From Candidatus Saccharimonadota bacterium (GTDB lineage: Bacteria; Patescibacteriota; Saccharimonadia; Saccharimonadales; Saccharimonadaceae), in the NCBI GenBank assembly GCA_030528355.1, contig JAUMZA010000002.1, forward strand, positions 1 to 43,059: a stretch of DNA of 43,059 nucleotides, in the 5' to 3' direction. The notes beneath the pieces were generated by a model, which saw only the letters and a list, made by a program, of their open reading frames with translations, was not told where the DNA came from and made no database searches. The position numbers and the translations under genes are program-made. Of the stretch, positions 22,860 to 31,229 are shown piece by piece. The stretch's first letter is position 1, and each line of letters begins with the position of its first letter.

Positions 22860-24608
22860 CTACTTTCTTGGTTGTAGTTGATAATAGTTAAGCAGCCAAT
22901 TTGATAGCTCGGTAAAAATCGGCATTGCGTGCTTATTACCCTCAAGGTTCATATTCTTACCCGATACTTGTACCATTATAACGTATTTTGTATCAGTATC
23001 GGTACCCCCAAACCCTAAATAAGTGCCGATTGTTTGATTACTAACGTAGCGACCATCCGACCCAATCGTCTGCGAGGTGCCCGTTTTACCACCCACGTAA
23101 TAGCCGGGTGTATCATCTTTAGTGTATTGCACACGTGCCTGATGTACCATCTCACGTGCCTGTGCTGATGCTGTACGGCTCATGACATTTGAACGCACTT
23201 GCTTTGGTGGGTCTGCCTTCAGCGAACCCTGTGTGTATTTTCCTGCAATCATCGTTGGCTGATAATACGTGCCGCCATTGATAATTGCACTAAACCCTGC
23301 CACTACTTGCAACATTGTCACATCTAAACCCTGCCCAAACGACATATTAGAATACCGCACCGCATTACCTTGGCCACTTGCAGCATCCGGGGCAACCACA
23401 ATCCCCTTACTCTCCCCCGCTACTTCAATACCAGTAGCTTTACCAAGCCCAAAGCGATGGTGAAAATAATCATATAATGTATCACGAGCCCCCCGTGTGA
23501 TATGCTTACCATCACCCAGCCGCTGGGCGATTGTCACCATGCCGGTATTCAACGAGTTATTTAGTGCCGTCTGCATGCTAATTGTCCCGGTAATACCCTT
23601 TAGTGCATTCGTAATAGTGCGGTCATCAACCTTGATTTTATCGGTATTATTGAAGGTTGAGCCCGCAGTAATCACTCCCTTATCAAGCCCGGCCGCCACC
23701 GTAAAAGTTTTTAGCACCGACCCAGGCTCGTATGGCGACATCGTCACACCATTTACAAACGCCGAGGCATCCTGCACCTTGGTAAACTCAGCCGGCTTGT
23801 AGGTTGGCAGATTTGCCATGGCGAGCACATGCCCATTTTTTGGATTAATCGCCACTACGCTGCCGTGCGTTGCACCAGTTTTACGCAGCCCGTTGGCGAG
23901 TGCCTCCTCGGCTTTTGCCTGCATATTACGATCAATCGTTAGCACAACCGTATCACCATCAACTGGATCTTTGCGGATGTTGTCCTTCCCGATCGAAAGC
24001 GGCACATTAGCCACATCAGTGACCGATTTTAATAAGCCGTCTTTACCACGCAAACGATCATCAAGCGACTCCTCTACCCCATACTGCCCTTTACCTTCGT
24101 GATTCACAAAACCAAGTAACTGTGCCGCCAATGAGCCTTCCGGGTAGGTGCGACGTGACGTTTTTTGAAACCCAACACCCTGTAGCTTCTTTGCCTTAAT
24201 AAGCTCTGCCTGTCGCAGACTAATACCCCTAGCCAGCACTTTATATTGCGATGTTTTATCCGCCAGCAATGTCTGCATATTACCCTTTACCGCTTCGCCA
24301 CCAGCGATGGCACGCACCGCCTCTTCAACCGCACGAGGCTGCGTTACTACCGTTGGATCAGCAAATACTGTATACACCTGCTGGTTCATTACCAGCGGCA
24401 CCGGCGTACTGCCATCAAGTGCATAAATCTGCCCACGAGCTGCAGGAATAATGTGCGATTTTACCTGTTCACCACGAGCCAATTGTACGTAATGCCCATG
24501 CTGTACAATTTGCAAATAAAAAAGCCGCACCACAATCAGCAGCATTGCACCCGAAAGTACAAGCAACAAGAGTTGTGAACGGCTTATGGCTACTTTAGTA
24601 TCTATCAC
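22860..24608 (-). CDS. ftsI: Septal penicillin-binding protein (transpeptidase) FtsI
   Basis: 582-aa class B penicillin-binding protein that cross-links septal peptidoglycan. It has one N-terminal membrane segment (about residues 12-32), a pedestal/dimerisation domain and a transpeptidase domain. Active-site motifs are SVLK (Ser297-Lys300, in PGSVLKTF), the SLN triad in NNSLNTG, and KTG at 508-510 (GGKTGTSQT). No PASTA domains are present. The start is a GTG at 24608 without an obvious Shine-Dalgarno, 12 nt after the ftsL stop, so it may depend on translational coupling. Partner of FtsW. Confidence 0.95.
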   Translation of the reverse strand: MIDTKVAISRSQLLLLVLSGAMLLIVVRLFYLQIVQHGHYVQLARGEQVKSHIIPAARGQIYALDGSTPVPLVMNQQVYTVFADPTVVTQPRAVEEAVRAIAGGEAVKGNMQTLLADKTSQYKVLARGISLRQAELIKAKKLQGVGFQKTSRRTYPEGSLAAQLLGFVNHEGKGQYGVEESLDDRLRGKDGLLKSVTDVANVPLSIGKDNIRKDPVDGDTVVLTIDRNMQAKAEEALANGLRKTGATHGSVVAINPKNGHVLAMANLPTYKPAEFTKVQDASAFVNGVTMSPYEPGSVLKTFTVAAGLDKGVITAGSTFNNTDKIKVDDRTITNALKGITGTISMQTALNNSLNTGMVTIAQRLGDGKHITRGARDTLYDYFHHRFGLGKATGIEVAGESKGIVVAPDAASGQGNAVRYSNMSFGQGLDVTMLQVVAGFSAIINGGTYYQPTMIAGKYTQGSLKADPPKQVRSNVMSRTASAQAREMVHQARVQYTKDDTPGYYVGGKTGTSQTIGSDGRYVSNQTIGTYLGFGGTDTDTKYVIMVQVSGKNMNLEGNKHAMPIFTELSNWLLNYYQLQPRK

Positions 24609-24620
24609 GTAAATTATACT

Positions 24621-24961
24621 TTATTGCGTATATTGCACACTGCTTGGCTGTGTCATCGCCTTGGCAACATCGCTATTTTTAACAGTTTCGAGCGAACTGA
24701 GACGAGCGTTTTCAACCTCAAGGTCGGCCTTTTTGGTAGCGAGTTCAGAAATCTTGCGATTTCGCTTGCACGATAATCGTACGAAGTTACTCCGCTTGCC
24801 TGTGTTAAGTATATCAAACCCAGCACCAGAATCATAAGAGCAACCATCACGGTATGTGTCACTGGCCCCAGTGTAACAGGAGAAACAAATCGAGTAGTGT
24901 TTTGATTGCGTCCCCAGCTCTGCTGGCGTCGAGTGGCTTGATAGGTACGTTGATATGACAT
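24621..24961 (-). CDS. ftsL: FtsL-like division protein, interrupted by a one-base frameshift
   Basis: Small bitopic protein before ftsI. The first frame gives a basic, Gln/Arg-rich N-terminus, one membrane segment (TVMVALMILVLGLIYLTQA) and the typical VTSYDYRASEI. The reading then leaves frame and would end at 24653. The other frame continues correctly as KISELATKKADLEVENARL, a coiled coil, and ends QPSSVQYTQ at a TAA at 24621-24623, 12 nt before ftsI. One missing base near 24748-24762 explains this; restoring it gives 113 aa. No slippery heptamer is present. A sequencing or assembly error is the simplest reading, because FtsL is needed for division. Confidence 0.8.
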
Positions 24962-25071
24962 TTCGCTTCTTTTTGTATTAGTGTTGATGTTTGATGGATT
25001 GGTAGCAAAAAGCAGCGCAGCGAACCACGCTACTTCTTGCCCCTGAGTAAGTTATAGGTAATCTGATACGA

Positions 25072-25137
25072 TTACTTTACACGTACTGCAACTTTTTGTT
25101 CTGCTGATACGTTTTGTACTTTGATTTGGATTGGCAT
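25072..25137 (-). CDS. 21-aa small ORF between rsmH and ftsL
   Basis: ATG at 25137 preceded by GGAAGGGGG four nt upstream, an unusually strong ribosome site. It encodes 21 residues (MPIQIKVQNVSAEQ, then KVAVRVK) and stops at TAA. It starts 19 nt after the rsmH stop. Lys/Val/Gln-rich, with no membrane segment. The ribosome site, the placement in the operon and the clean ORF argue for translation; whether the peptide is conserved cannot be seen from here. A leader peptide for ftsL is an alternative. Confidence 0.5.
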   Translation of the reverse strand: MPIQIKVQNVSAEQKVAVRVK

Positions 25138-25156
25138 AATGCCCCCTTCCCTGTGT

Positions 25157-26074
25157 TTATTTTTTCACTGCACCACGCAGTTTAGCACTACGTGAACGCG
25201 GATTGTGAACATCGTAAGTCGCCCCATCAAGAGGTTTCTTGTTGAGCAGTGCTAGCTCGGCTTCAAAACCAGCCTCAGCCTGCTCCTTAAAGAACCGCTT
25301 CACTAGGCGATCTTCAAGACTATGGAAGCTTATCACCCCTACCCTACCATTCTGGTGTAAAAGACGGGGCAGGAGTGGTAATAAGGCCTCCACTTGCGCG
25401 AGTTCTTGATTGACCTCAATACGCAAGGCTTGAAAGGTGCGCGTCGCAGGGTGGGTTTTTTGCCACCTGCCACGATGGATTTCGACAATCAGCGAGGCAA
25501 GCTCGCCTGTGCTAGCAAATGGCCTTCTTTTACAGATTTCCGTCGCAATTCGCATTGCAAACTGCGGCTTCTCTTCGCCGTACCGCACAATCAACTGAGC
25601 TAGCTGCTGTGGGGAGTAGGTGTTCACAACAGTTGCCGCTGAAAGTGGCTGACGAGGATCCATTCGCATATCGAGTGGACCATCATGTGTAAAAGAAAAC
25701 CCTCGTGCACCTTTGTCGAGTTGTGGTGACGACACCCCCAAATCAACCATAATTACATCAAATAGCTCACCCGCTTGCACCAATTGCTCCGCCGCCGATA
25801 CAAAATCGGTGTGCAGCAATTGTGCCCCTTGGGCGGCAAAACGCTGAAGCTCGGCAATCGCATTCTCATCACGATCAACCAATACGGCGTTTGCAGTAGT
25901 ATTTGTCAATGCTAAAAATGCCTCCGCATGGCCGCCGTACCCCGCCGTTAGGTCGAGATATCTCTCGCCTACTTTGGGCTGTAGCAGCGTCAGCGACGCA
26001 TCGAGTAGCACTGGAACATGTAAATCATACGAACGGTTCGCATGAAGTTGTGGTGGATGTTCTTTAATACTCAT
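25157..26074 (-). CDS. rsmH: 16S rRNA (cytosine1402-N4)-methyltransferase
   Basis: 305-aa SAM-dependent methyltransferase (MraW) that modifies C1402 in the ribosomal P site. Marks are HVPVLL (residues 19-24), the SAM loop DLTAGYGGH (41-49), VDLGVSSPQLD, FSFTHDGPLDMRMD and VISFHSLEDRLVKRFF near the C-terminus. The start ATG at 26074 follows GGAGGA directly. A -10 TATACT ends 6 nt before it, so the mRNA is probably leaderless and the short ribosome spacing may not matter. A longer reading frame upstream to 26179 has no support. Confidence 0.95.
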   Translation of the reverse strand: MSIKEHPPQLHANRSYDLHVPVLLDASLTLLQPKVGERYLDLTAGYGGHAEAFLALTNTTANAVLVDRDENAIAELQRFAAQGAQLLHTDFVSAAEQLVQAGELFDVIMVDLGVSSPQLDKGARGFSFTHDGPLDMRMDPRQPLSAATVVNTYSPQQLAQLIVRYGEEKPQFAMRIATEICKRRPFASTGELASLIVEIHRGRWQKTHPATRTFQALRIEVNQELAQVEALLPLLPRLLHQNGRVGVISFHSLEDRLVKRFFKEQAEAGFEAELALLNKKPLDGATYDVHNPRSRSAKLRGAVKK

Positions 26075-26379
26075 TCCTCCAGTATAAACCAGAGGGCTCG
26101 AGATCACCAAACCAGCAGTGTAGCTTGTGTTTGTGTTCGCAGTGAAATGTTTGTGTTTGTAAAAGTCATTCTCCATCATTATGAGTATGGTCGCAGTGCA
26201 ACCGGTACAGAAGGAGAATATGTGAGAGACTTATGTGTGTGAGGTGGAGTTTTTTGGGAGGTGTGTGTTAAGGAAGGTTCGCCGAATAGGTTTTGTGTGG
26301 CTTCGGAGGGTCCACTACTACACTGCCAGATTGGTTATCTCGAGGATTTTCATCAATTTGTTAAGGTGCCTACAACCAG
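26075..26379. other. 305-bp spacer between mraZ and rsmH
   Basis: It holds the -10 box AGTATA (plus-strand reading, 26081-26086) for rsmH. Otherwise I see no gene, terminator or convincing structure; short open frames here lack ribosome sites. Such a long gap is unusual inside this cluster. Confidence 0.5.
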
Positions 26380-26742
26380 CTACGCACGTTCAATGCGCCA
26401 GTACTTGCCTGCCCGTGTTGCCACGATATCACGCTCAATACCTGCGTATTCTAGCAAATGCTGTTCGATGGTGACACGACCCTGTTTTTGGTCGAGCTCA
26501 TCAGCTATTTTGCCACGCCGAAATTGTACGTTGAGATCGGCAACCTGCTCATCAAGGATACTCCCCTGCAGAGCCGGTTCGACTTCCCCATCCCAGACCG
26601 CTTGCGGATACAGGTGGAGATACTGCTTGAAGCCTCGGGTGATAACAACGCCGCTAGAAAATTCATCACGTAGCTCGGATGGAATGGTCAAACGCCGCTT
26701 CTCATCTAACTTGCGTTCAAAATAATCTATTGTTGTCGCCAT
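26380..26742 (-). CDS. mraZ: Transcriptional regulator MraZ
   Basis: 120-aa DNA-binding protein with two SpoVT-AbrB-type repeats that represses or tunes the division/cell-wall cluster. Marks are KLDEKRRLTIPSELRDEF in the first repeat and a divergent second repeat with LDQKQGRVTIEQHLLEYAGI. The start is set by AAAGGA shortly before the ATG. It reads first in the cluster, behind its own promoter and MraZ box at 26816-26848. Confidence 0.95.
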   Translation of the reverse strand: MATTIDYFERKLDEKRRLTIPSELRDEFSSGVVITRGFKQYLHLYPQAVWDGEVEPALQGSILDEQVADLNVQFRRGKIADELDQKQGRVTIEQHLLEYAGIERDIVATRAGKYWRIERA

Positions 26743-26815
26743 ACGTTCCTTTTGGCTTTAGTTTTGGTTGGTAGTGGTCTTGTTTGTTTTTGCTTCTTTG
26801 CTTGCCACTAATTTC

Positions 26816-26848
26816 ATCATATCACCCACTTTTACCCACTTCAACCCC
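26816..26848 (-). promoter_or_regulatory. mraZ promoter overlapped by a three-repeat MraZ box
   Basis: On the minus strand three repeats GGGGT, TGGGT and TGGGT follow each other at exact 10-bp steps (plus-strand ACCCA at 26824-26828 and 26834-26838, ACCCC at 26844-26848). This is the TGGGN-N5 pattern of known MraZ operators. The promoter is interleaved: -35 TTGAAG (26839-26844), 17-nt spacer and -10 TGA-TATGAT (26816-26821). MraZ binding would cover the spacer, so autorepression is expected. Confidence 0.88.
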
Positions 26849-26852
26849 CATT

Positions 26853-26904
26853 TTTGACTTTTTATTATTTGATGCTACAGTTTTCCACATTTTTGTGGAA
26901 AACT
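26853..26904. other. TTTGACTTTTTA motif and 11-bp inverted repeat of DnaA-box-like sequences
   Basis: AGTTTTCCACA (26879-26889), loop TTTT, TGTGGAAAACT (26894-26904): a perfect 11-bp stem in which both arms contain TTTTCCACA, which fits TTWTNCACA. It sits next to TTTGACTTTTTA (26853-26864). The same pair of motifs occurs near 18238-18262. It may be a regulatory site upstream of mraZ (DnaA as a regulator, for instance) or an RNA hairpin. Confidence 0.55.
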
Positions 26905-26923
26905 ATTTGCCGTAACAGAGAAA

Positions 26924-26947
26924 GCCCCTGCAGATCATCGCAGGGGC
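26924..26947 (-). terminator. Terminator of the Lys/Ala-rich membrane protein gene
   Basis: GCCCCTGC (26924-26931) with GCAGGGGC (26940-26947), a perfect 8-bp GC-rich stem with an 8-nt loop. On the minus strand it is followed by TTTCT. It lies about 40 nt after the stop at 26989 and isolates the mraZ promoter from upstream transcription. Confidence 0.7.
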
Positions 26948-26988
26948 ATTGTGACAAAAAATACCACAATATAGTGAGCACTATATGC

Positions 26989-27351
26989 CTATCGAATAAA
27001 CAAGAAGCGGGCCAATTCTAGGTCGTAACGAGTAGTGATTTGCAGCGTCACCCACGCAATCAGGAAGAAGAGATTGAAAATGAGCGATACAATCAGCACA
27101 GCGTTCTTCATCGCATCAAACGTGCCAGGACATTGCACGACTGGTGCTTCCGCTACCGCTGGCTGCGTTGCAACAGCCTTTTTAGGAGCAGCCTTCTTGC
27201 GAGTTGCCGCAACGGTGGTTGCCTTTTTTACTGTTGTCTTGGCAGCTACCTTTTTAGGAGTAGCCGTCTTTGCTGCAGCAGTACGAGTCGCTGCTGATTT
27301 GGTCGTTTTTGTGGTTTTGGTTGTTTTTGTGGTTTTTTTATTTTGTGTCAT
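26989..27351 (-). CDS. Lys/Ala/Thr-rich protein with a C-terminal membrane segment
   Basis: 120 aa. The first 70 residues are a low-complexity basic repeat (KTTKTTKTTK, then AAKTATPKKVAAK), like the tail of histone H1 or AlgP. One membrane segment follows (residues about 84-106, VLIVSLIFNLFFLIAWVTL) and a short charged end. The basic part would face the cytoplasm, where it could bind nucleic acid and tether it to the membrane; this is inference. It has a consensus promoter with the ATG 10 nt after the -10 box, and it ends at a terminator. Confidence 0.75.
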   Translation of the reverse strand: MTQNKKTTKTTKTTKTTKSAATRTAAAKTATPKKVAAKTTVKKATTVAATRKKAAPKKAVATQPAVAEAPVVQCPGTFDAMKNAVLIVSLIFNLFFLIAWVTLQITTRYDLELARFLFIR

Positions 27352-27361
27352 AATACTTTTA

Positions 27362-27390
27362 ATAATAGCATAAGCATTTTATAATGTCAA
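27362..27390 (-). promoter_or_regulatory. Promoter of the Lys/Ala-rich membrane protein gene, near-leaderless
   Basis: Minus strand: TTGACA (27385-27390), 17-nt spacer and TGC-TATTAT (27362-27367). Only 10 nt separate the -10 box from the ATG at 27351, leaving a leader of about 3-5 nt. Confidence 0.75.
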
Positions 27391-27431
27391 TACTTATACC
27401 CTATTTTTGAATAAAAAGAAAATATCTGCTG

Positions 27432-28442
27432 CTATTTAACTAATGACATAACTGCTCGTGCGACCGCATCAGGGTCATGTCGAATAAGTGTACGAGCTGA
27501 CGCAATCGGATCGCTGGCGTTAGGATTGTGCCAAATCTCGCCAGACAATAAATTGGTGCCGACTGCTCGATACGGAGCTCGTGCTAATCGCTCGGTATTG
27601 TATTGCACGCTATTTTCGCCATCCTTGGCGTATTTTTCAAGTAAACTTTGTGATGGCGTGGCCGTATTATACAACACCACATCCAAAAAACGATACCCGG
27701 CTAGTCGCTCGATCTCATCAGCAAAATCACTGACCTCAAAGCCATCAGTCTGCCCCGGCTTAGTTACCAAATTACACACATACACCTTCGTACCTCGAGC
27801 CTCCGCTAAAGCTTGGCCAATACCTGGCACAATCAGTGCTGGAGCTAAACTGCCATACAGGTTGCCTGGTGCTACCACAATCACGTTAGCCTCACAAATT
27901 GCCTGTAGTGCACGAGGGTTAGCGACCGCATCTGGCGTCAAAAAAAGCTCTGGTCGCTTGGCTGCAAAGTGCTCATGGGCAATCTGAAACTCACCAATCA
28001 CCTCATCGCCCTGCACATCACGCATACCTAGCTTTACGTTACTGAGTGTGACCGGCTCTACTATGCCTGCGATATTAAGCACCTCACTGGCAAGTTCAAC
28101 CGCACGGCCAAAATCACCCGTCATCTTCTCGAGTGCAGTGAGAAATAAATTACCAAATGCATGTCCCTCTAGACTGCCATTATCAAAGCGATAATTGAAC
28201 AGGTCTCGCAGCTCTGGCGTACGACTCAGCGCCACTAAACACTGCCGCACATCGCCTGGCGGCAACACTCCAAGCTCATCACGCAGCTTCCCTGTGCTGC
28301 CACCGTCATCGGCCATATTTACCAATGCGGCAATTTTACGAGTATACTGTTTTAGGCCGCTCAGCACCGTAAAACTGCCCGTGCCGCCGCCAATTACCGC
28401 CACCTTTACATCAGTGGAGCGAGAAAATATATCACCATTCAC
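27432..28442 (-). CDS. yvcK: YvcK/CofD-like protein (gluconeogenesis factor family)
   Basis: 336-aa Rossmann-like protein of the CofD/YvcK family. YvcK binds UDP-sugars and is linked to central carbon metabolism and cell-wall homeostasis. Marks are VAVIGGGTGSFTVLSGLK at the N-terminus, ADDGGSTGKLRDELGVLPPGD, HAFGNLFLTAL and VVAPGNLYGSL. The start is a GTG at 28442 that overlaps the stop of the GH1 gene (TAGTG), with AGGA about 9 nt upstream. Full length for the family. The usual neighbours rapZ and whiA are absent here. Confidence 0.92.
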   Translation of the reverse strand: MNGDIFSRSTDVKVAVIGGGTGSFTVLSGLKQYTRKIAALVNMADDGGSTGKLRDELGVLPPGDVRQCLVALSRTPELRDLFNYRFDNGSLEGHAFGNLFLTALEKMTGDFGRAVELASEVLNIAGIVEPVTLSNVKLGMRDVQGDEVIGEFQIAHEHFAAKRPELFLTPDAVANPRALQAICEANVIVVAPGNLYGSLAPALIVPGIGQALAEARGTKVYVCNLVTKPGQTDGFEVSDFADEIERLAGYRFLDVVLYNTATPSQSLLEKYAKDGENSVQYNTERLARAPYRAVGTNLLSGEIWHNPNASDPIASARTLIRHDPDAVARAVMSLVK

Positions 28443-29701
28443 TACTTTGTCCTAATGTACTTAATTACTTTGCCAAACCATTTTGCACTCGGCCGCAAGG
28501 TTCGCTCAAGTGTGCGATAATCCACCTCCGCCAAGCCAAATCGAGGCCAACGGCCATATGCCCATTCAAAATTATCCACCAAGCTCCAGTGCAGGTAACC
28601 TAGTAGTTTCACTTCTTGATTCATGGCATTTTGCATGGCGGAGATTGTTTTAAGCAACCAATCCTGCCGAAGCTCATCATCACCATCGGCAATGCCATTT
28701 TCGGTAATTATGATCGGCAGTTTGTATTTATCCCACAATCGCACCAATGCATATTCAAGATGCTCCGGAGTAACATCCCAGCCCAAATCAGATACTGCAG
28801 CATGCGGATTGTGCACCCGATAGCCATAGACTCGATTACTAAAATAATAATTTACGCCCAAAAAATCACAATGCTTGGCAACCTTTTTCAAGAAATAATC
28901 ATCCGCACCCCACTGCATTACCGAGGCAGAAGTGCGACTCAACCACGCATCATCACCCGCATACACATAACTCGAATTATACGCCACTGACACCCTAGCT
29001 CGTCGCTGCAGTTGCTTAATGACTCGGCGTGATTGTTTATGTGCCCGTGCCAAATTATGTAGCACCGCCAGCATCGCCCGCTTGTTTTGCACGTTTGGCG
29101 GCCAATGCCCTTCATGGTAACTTTCGGCCGCATACACCGACGGCTCATTGATAGTGATAATATACCGCAAATGCGAACCAAGTTCGGTCATCACCTTTTC
29201 TACAAACCGCACAAAATACGCCACATTGCTACGTTTTTCAAAGCCGCCAAGCTCATCAAACCACACTGGTAGCGTAAAGTGGAATAACGTTGCGATAGGC
29301 TCGATTCCCCGCTTTTTAAGCGATAAAATATATTCTTTGTAATGATTAATTTCTTCGGCATTCCACGAACCTTCTTGCGGCTCGATACGTGACCATTCGA
29401 TACTAAAACGAAACGCATTCATATGCATACTTTCAAGCAAATCAAAATCTTGCTCGTAGCGATTATAATGATCAACCGCCTTGCCCGAAACATAGTTTGC
29501 TGGCGTAGTTGCAGCCCGCTTAATCTTGCTCCACTTCGGCAGTTCATTGTCACGATGAGCTGCCTGAGCCGCCAGTGATTTGGCATTTTCAAGCTCCCAC
29601 ACCGACCACTGATTATGCGTGTTGCCCTCCACTTGGTGAGCACTGGTTGCGGCTCCCCAAAGAAAACTTTTAGGAAATACGATGCTCGTTTTCTTCTGCA
29701 T
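28442..29701 (-). CDS. Glycoside hydrolase family 1 (beta-glucosidase/6-phospho-beta-glucosidase type)
   Basis: 419-aa retaining beta-glycosidase. Marks are SFLWGAATSAHQVEG (residues 12-26), the acid/base Glu186 in TINEPSVYA, the nucleophile Glu334 in ITENGIADG, and YLHWSLVDNFEWAYG. No signal peptide, so it acts inside the cell on imported or internal beta-glycosides. Which sugar it uses, and whether the substrate is phosphorylated, cannot be read safely. A -10 TATAAT lies 9 nt before the ATG. It is followed without a gap by yvcK, so the two are co-transcribed, linking sugar use with a metabolic regulator. Confidence 0.95.
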   Translation of the reverse strand: MQKKTSIVFPKSFLWGAATSAHQVEGNTHNQWSVWELENAKSLAAQAAHRDNELPKWSKIKRAATTPANYVSGKAVDHYNRYEQDFDLLESMHMNAFRFSIEWSRIEPQEGSWNAEEINHYKEYILSLKKRGIEPIATLFHFTLPVWFDELGGFEKRSNVAYFVRFVEKVMTELGSHLRYIITINEPSVYAAESYHEGHWPPNVQNKRAMLAVLHNLARAHKQSRRVIKQLQRRARVSVAYNSSYVYAGDDAWLSRTSASVMQWGADDYFLKKVAKHCDFLGVNYYFSNRVYGYRVHNPHAAVSDLGWDVTPEHLEYALVRLWDKYKLPIIITENGIADGDDELRQDWLLKTISAMQNAMNQEVKLLGYLHWSLVDNFEWAYGRWPRFGLAEVDYRTLERTLRPSAKWFGKVIKYIRTK

Positions 29702-29710
29702 ACATATACT

Positions 29711-29716
29711 ATTATA
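29711..29716 (-). promoter_or_regulatory. Extended -10 box of the GH1-yvcK operon
   Basis: TGG-TATAAT on the minus strand, 9 nt before the ATG at 29701. Confidence 0.55.
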
Positions 29717-31223
29717 CCACTACATCTTCCCCAAGTAACTTTTTCAGCCGCAATAGCACCGAATTTTCATGTCGACCAAACCGCTTACATAGCTGTGCGA
29801 TTGATTCGCCCTGCTGAAAATACTGCACCAATTCAACATCATCGTGCCTCGACCATGGCTTGTAGGCGTTAGGATGTGTTTCACGCATTTTGGCAACTTT
29901 TTCTGCCCACGACTGCCCCTTTTTTACTACTGGCGGGTTTGCTTGTGATTGTCGTGCCGCCTGCGTTGCTAATTCGGCAAATCGAGCTGCGTCCTGAGCC
30001 GATTGCGATAGCAACACCTCATTAATTGCCACCGCATCTTCACTAATCTGTAGTGCGGTGCGATTAATGCCATACAGATACAGATTATCAAGACTCCGCA
30101 CTCGGCTCAATGCCACATACCCCATGCCTGGCACAAACGCTTTACGCAAATCAATCCTGGCTGCATCCAGCGTCATGCCCTGGCTCTTATGTACGGTAAT
30201 TGCCCACGCCAACCGTAGCGGTATTTGCGAGATTGAGGCTCGCTTTTTGTCGCCATCACGCAGCTCCCAACTATCCGGCACCATCGTTACTGTCCGGCCG
30301 TTCTTAAATAGCACAATTGGATATTCCGTGACTGGCTCAAAATCTACCACCGTACCAATGCTACCGTTGGCAAATTGACGGGTTGGTGAGTTCTTTACCG
30401 CCATCACCAACGCTCCTTTCTTTAGCACCAGTTCTGCCGGTGCTAGCACTGATCGCTGCAGTGTCTCCACATAGCTCGCCGCGCCTGTTGTCACTTGCTC
30501 ATAGTAACACGCCTCCCCTGGCAGGGTTGCAAGCTTATCAGTGTTGATTGTATCAACATCCATATTTACCGTGTGGAGTTCAGTCACCTCTTCATCCGGC
30601 ACCATATCAACCCGCTCTAGTAACGCCTCGGCGTGGTGGCGGCGAATATCATCCGCCCGTAAGGCATTCAAGATAGTCAACAATGCCTCATCTGTTTGAC
30701 GATATTGCTCCTGCAAATATAAAATTGCCGGTGCTAGTTCATCCCACACCAGCGAACTCACCACAAAGCCACCCGCCCGAGCCGCCGGACGATTGACTGG
30801 TGGCAGCTGAAAGAAATCGCCACTCATCACCACCTGAATGCCGCCAAATGGCACATCGTTGCGTCGCACCAAGCGACAAACCTCATCCACCATATCAAGC
30901 CGAAAATCATGTAACATACTAATCTCATCAATAATCAGCACATCAGTTTTTTCGATAGTTTCACGACGGGTCTTGGGCATACTATCCACAAACCCTTGCG
31001 GCAGACTATCTCGCACACCAATGCCACTCCAGGCGTGAATCGTATTACCGCCTAGATGTGTCGCTGCCAAACCGGTAGTAGCCGTTACTGCCACCTTTTT
31101 GCCATCAGCCTTGGCTTGCCGAATAAATTTATTGAGCACAAAAGTTTTACCCGCCCCAGCCGGCCCGGTCAGTAGTGCGCTGTGCCCCTCACGTAAAATT
31201 GCCAGTGCCAGCTCTTGCTTCAT
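29712..31223 (-). CDS. Pif1-like ATP-dependent DNA helicase
   Basis: 503-aa superfamily 1B helicase. Walker A is GPAGAGKT (residues 20-27), motif Ia is VTATTGLAATHLGGNTIHAW, Walker B is DEIS (99-102, LIIDEISML), and motif VI is near FVPGMGYVALSRVRSLDNL with TVHKSQGMTLD before it. The C-terminal 50 residues form a small helical domain, YKPWSRHDDVELVQYF and later RFGRHENSVLLRLKKLLG, probably a helix-turn-helix for DNA binding. Pif1 enzymes unwind forks, G-quadruplexes and R-loops. The gene starts 7 nt after the stop of the DUF4868 gene, so the two are in one unit together with rnhA. Confidence 0.92.
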   Translation of the reverse strand: MKQELALAILREGHSALLTGPAGAGKTFVLNKFIRQAKADGKKVAVTATTGLAATHLGGNTIHAWSGIGVRDSLPQGFVDSMPKTRRETIEKTDVLIIDEISMLHDFRLDMVDEVCRLVRRNDVPFGGIQVVMSGDFFQLPPVNRPAARAGGFVVSSLVWDELAPAILYLQEQYRQTDEALLTILNALRADDIRRHHAEALLERVDMVPDEEVTELHTVNMDVDTINTDKLATLPGEACYYEQVTTGAASYVETLQRSVLAPAELVLKKGALVMAVKNSPTRQFANGSIGTVVDFEPVTEYPIVLFKNGRTVTMVPDSWELRDGDKKRASISQIPLRLAWAITVHKSQGMTLDAARIDLRKAFVPGMGYVALSRVRSLDNLYLYGINRTALQISEDAVAINEVLLSQSAQDAARFAELATQAARQSQANPPVVKKGQSWAEKVAKMRETHPNAYKPWSRHDDVELVQYFQQGESIAQLCKRFGRHENSVLLRLKKLLGEDVVV

Positions 31224-31229
31224 ATAGTT

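Noticed and set aside
24745-24765. Programmed ribosomal frameshift in ftsL
   Set aside because: No X-XXY-YYZ slippery heptamer and no downstream structure; a missing base explains it more simply.
26961-26992. NrdR-box-like CAATATAG/CTATAT sequence near the terminator
   Set aside because: The core is two bases too short for the NrdR consensus and no nrd gene is adjacent.
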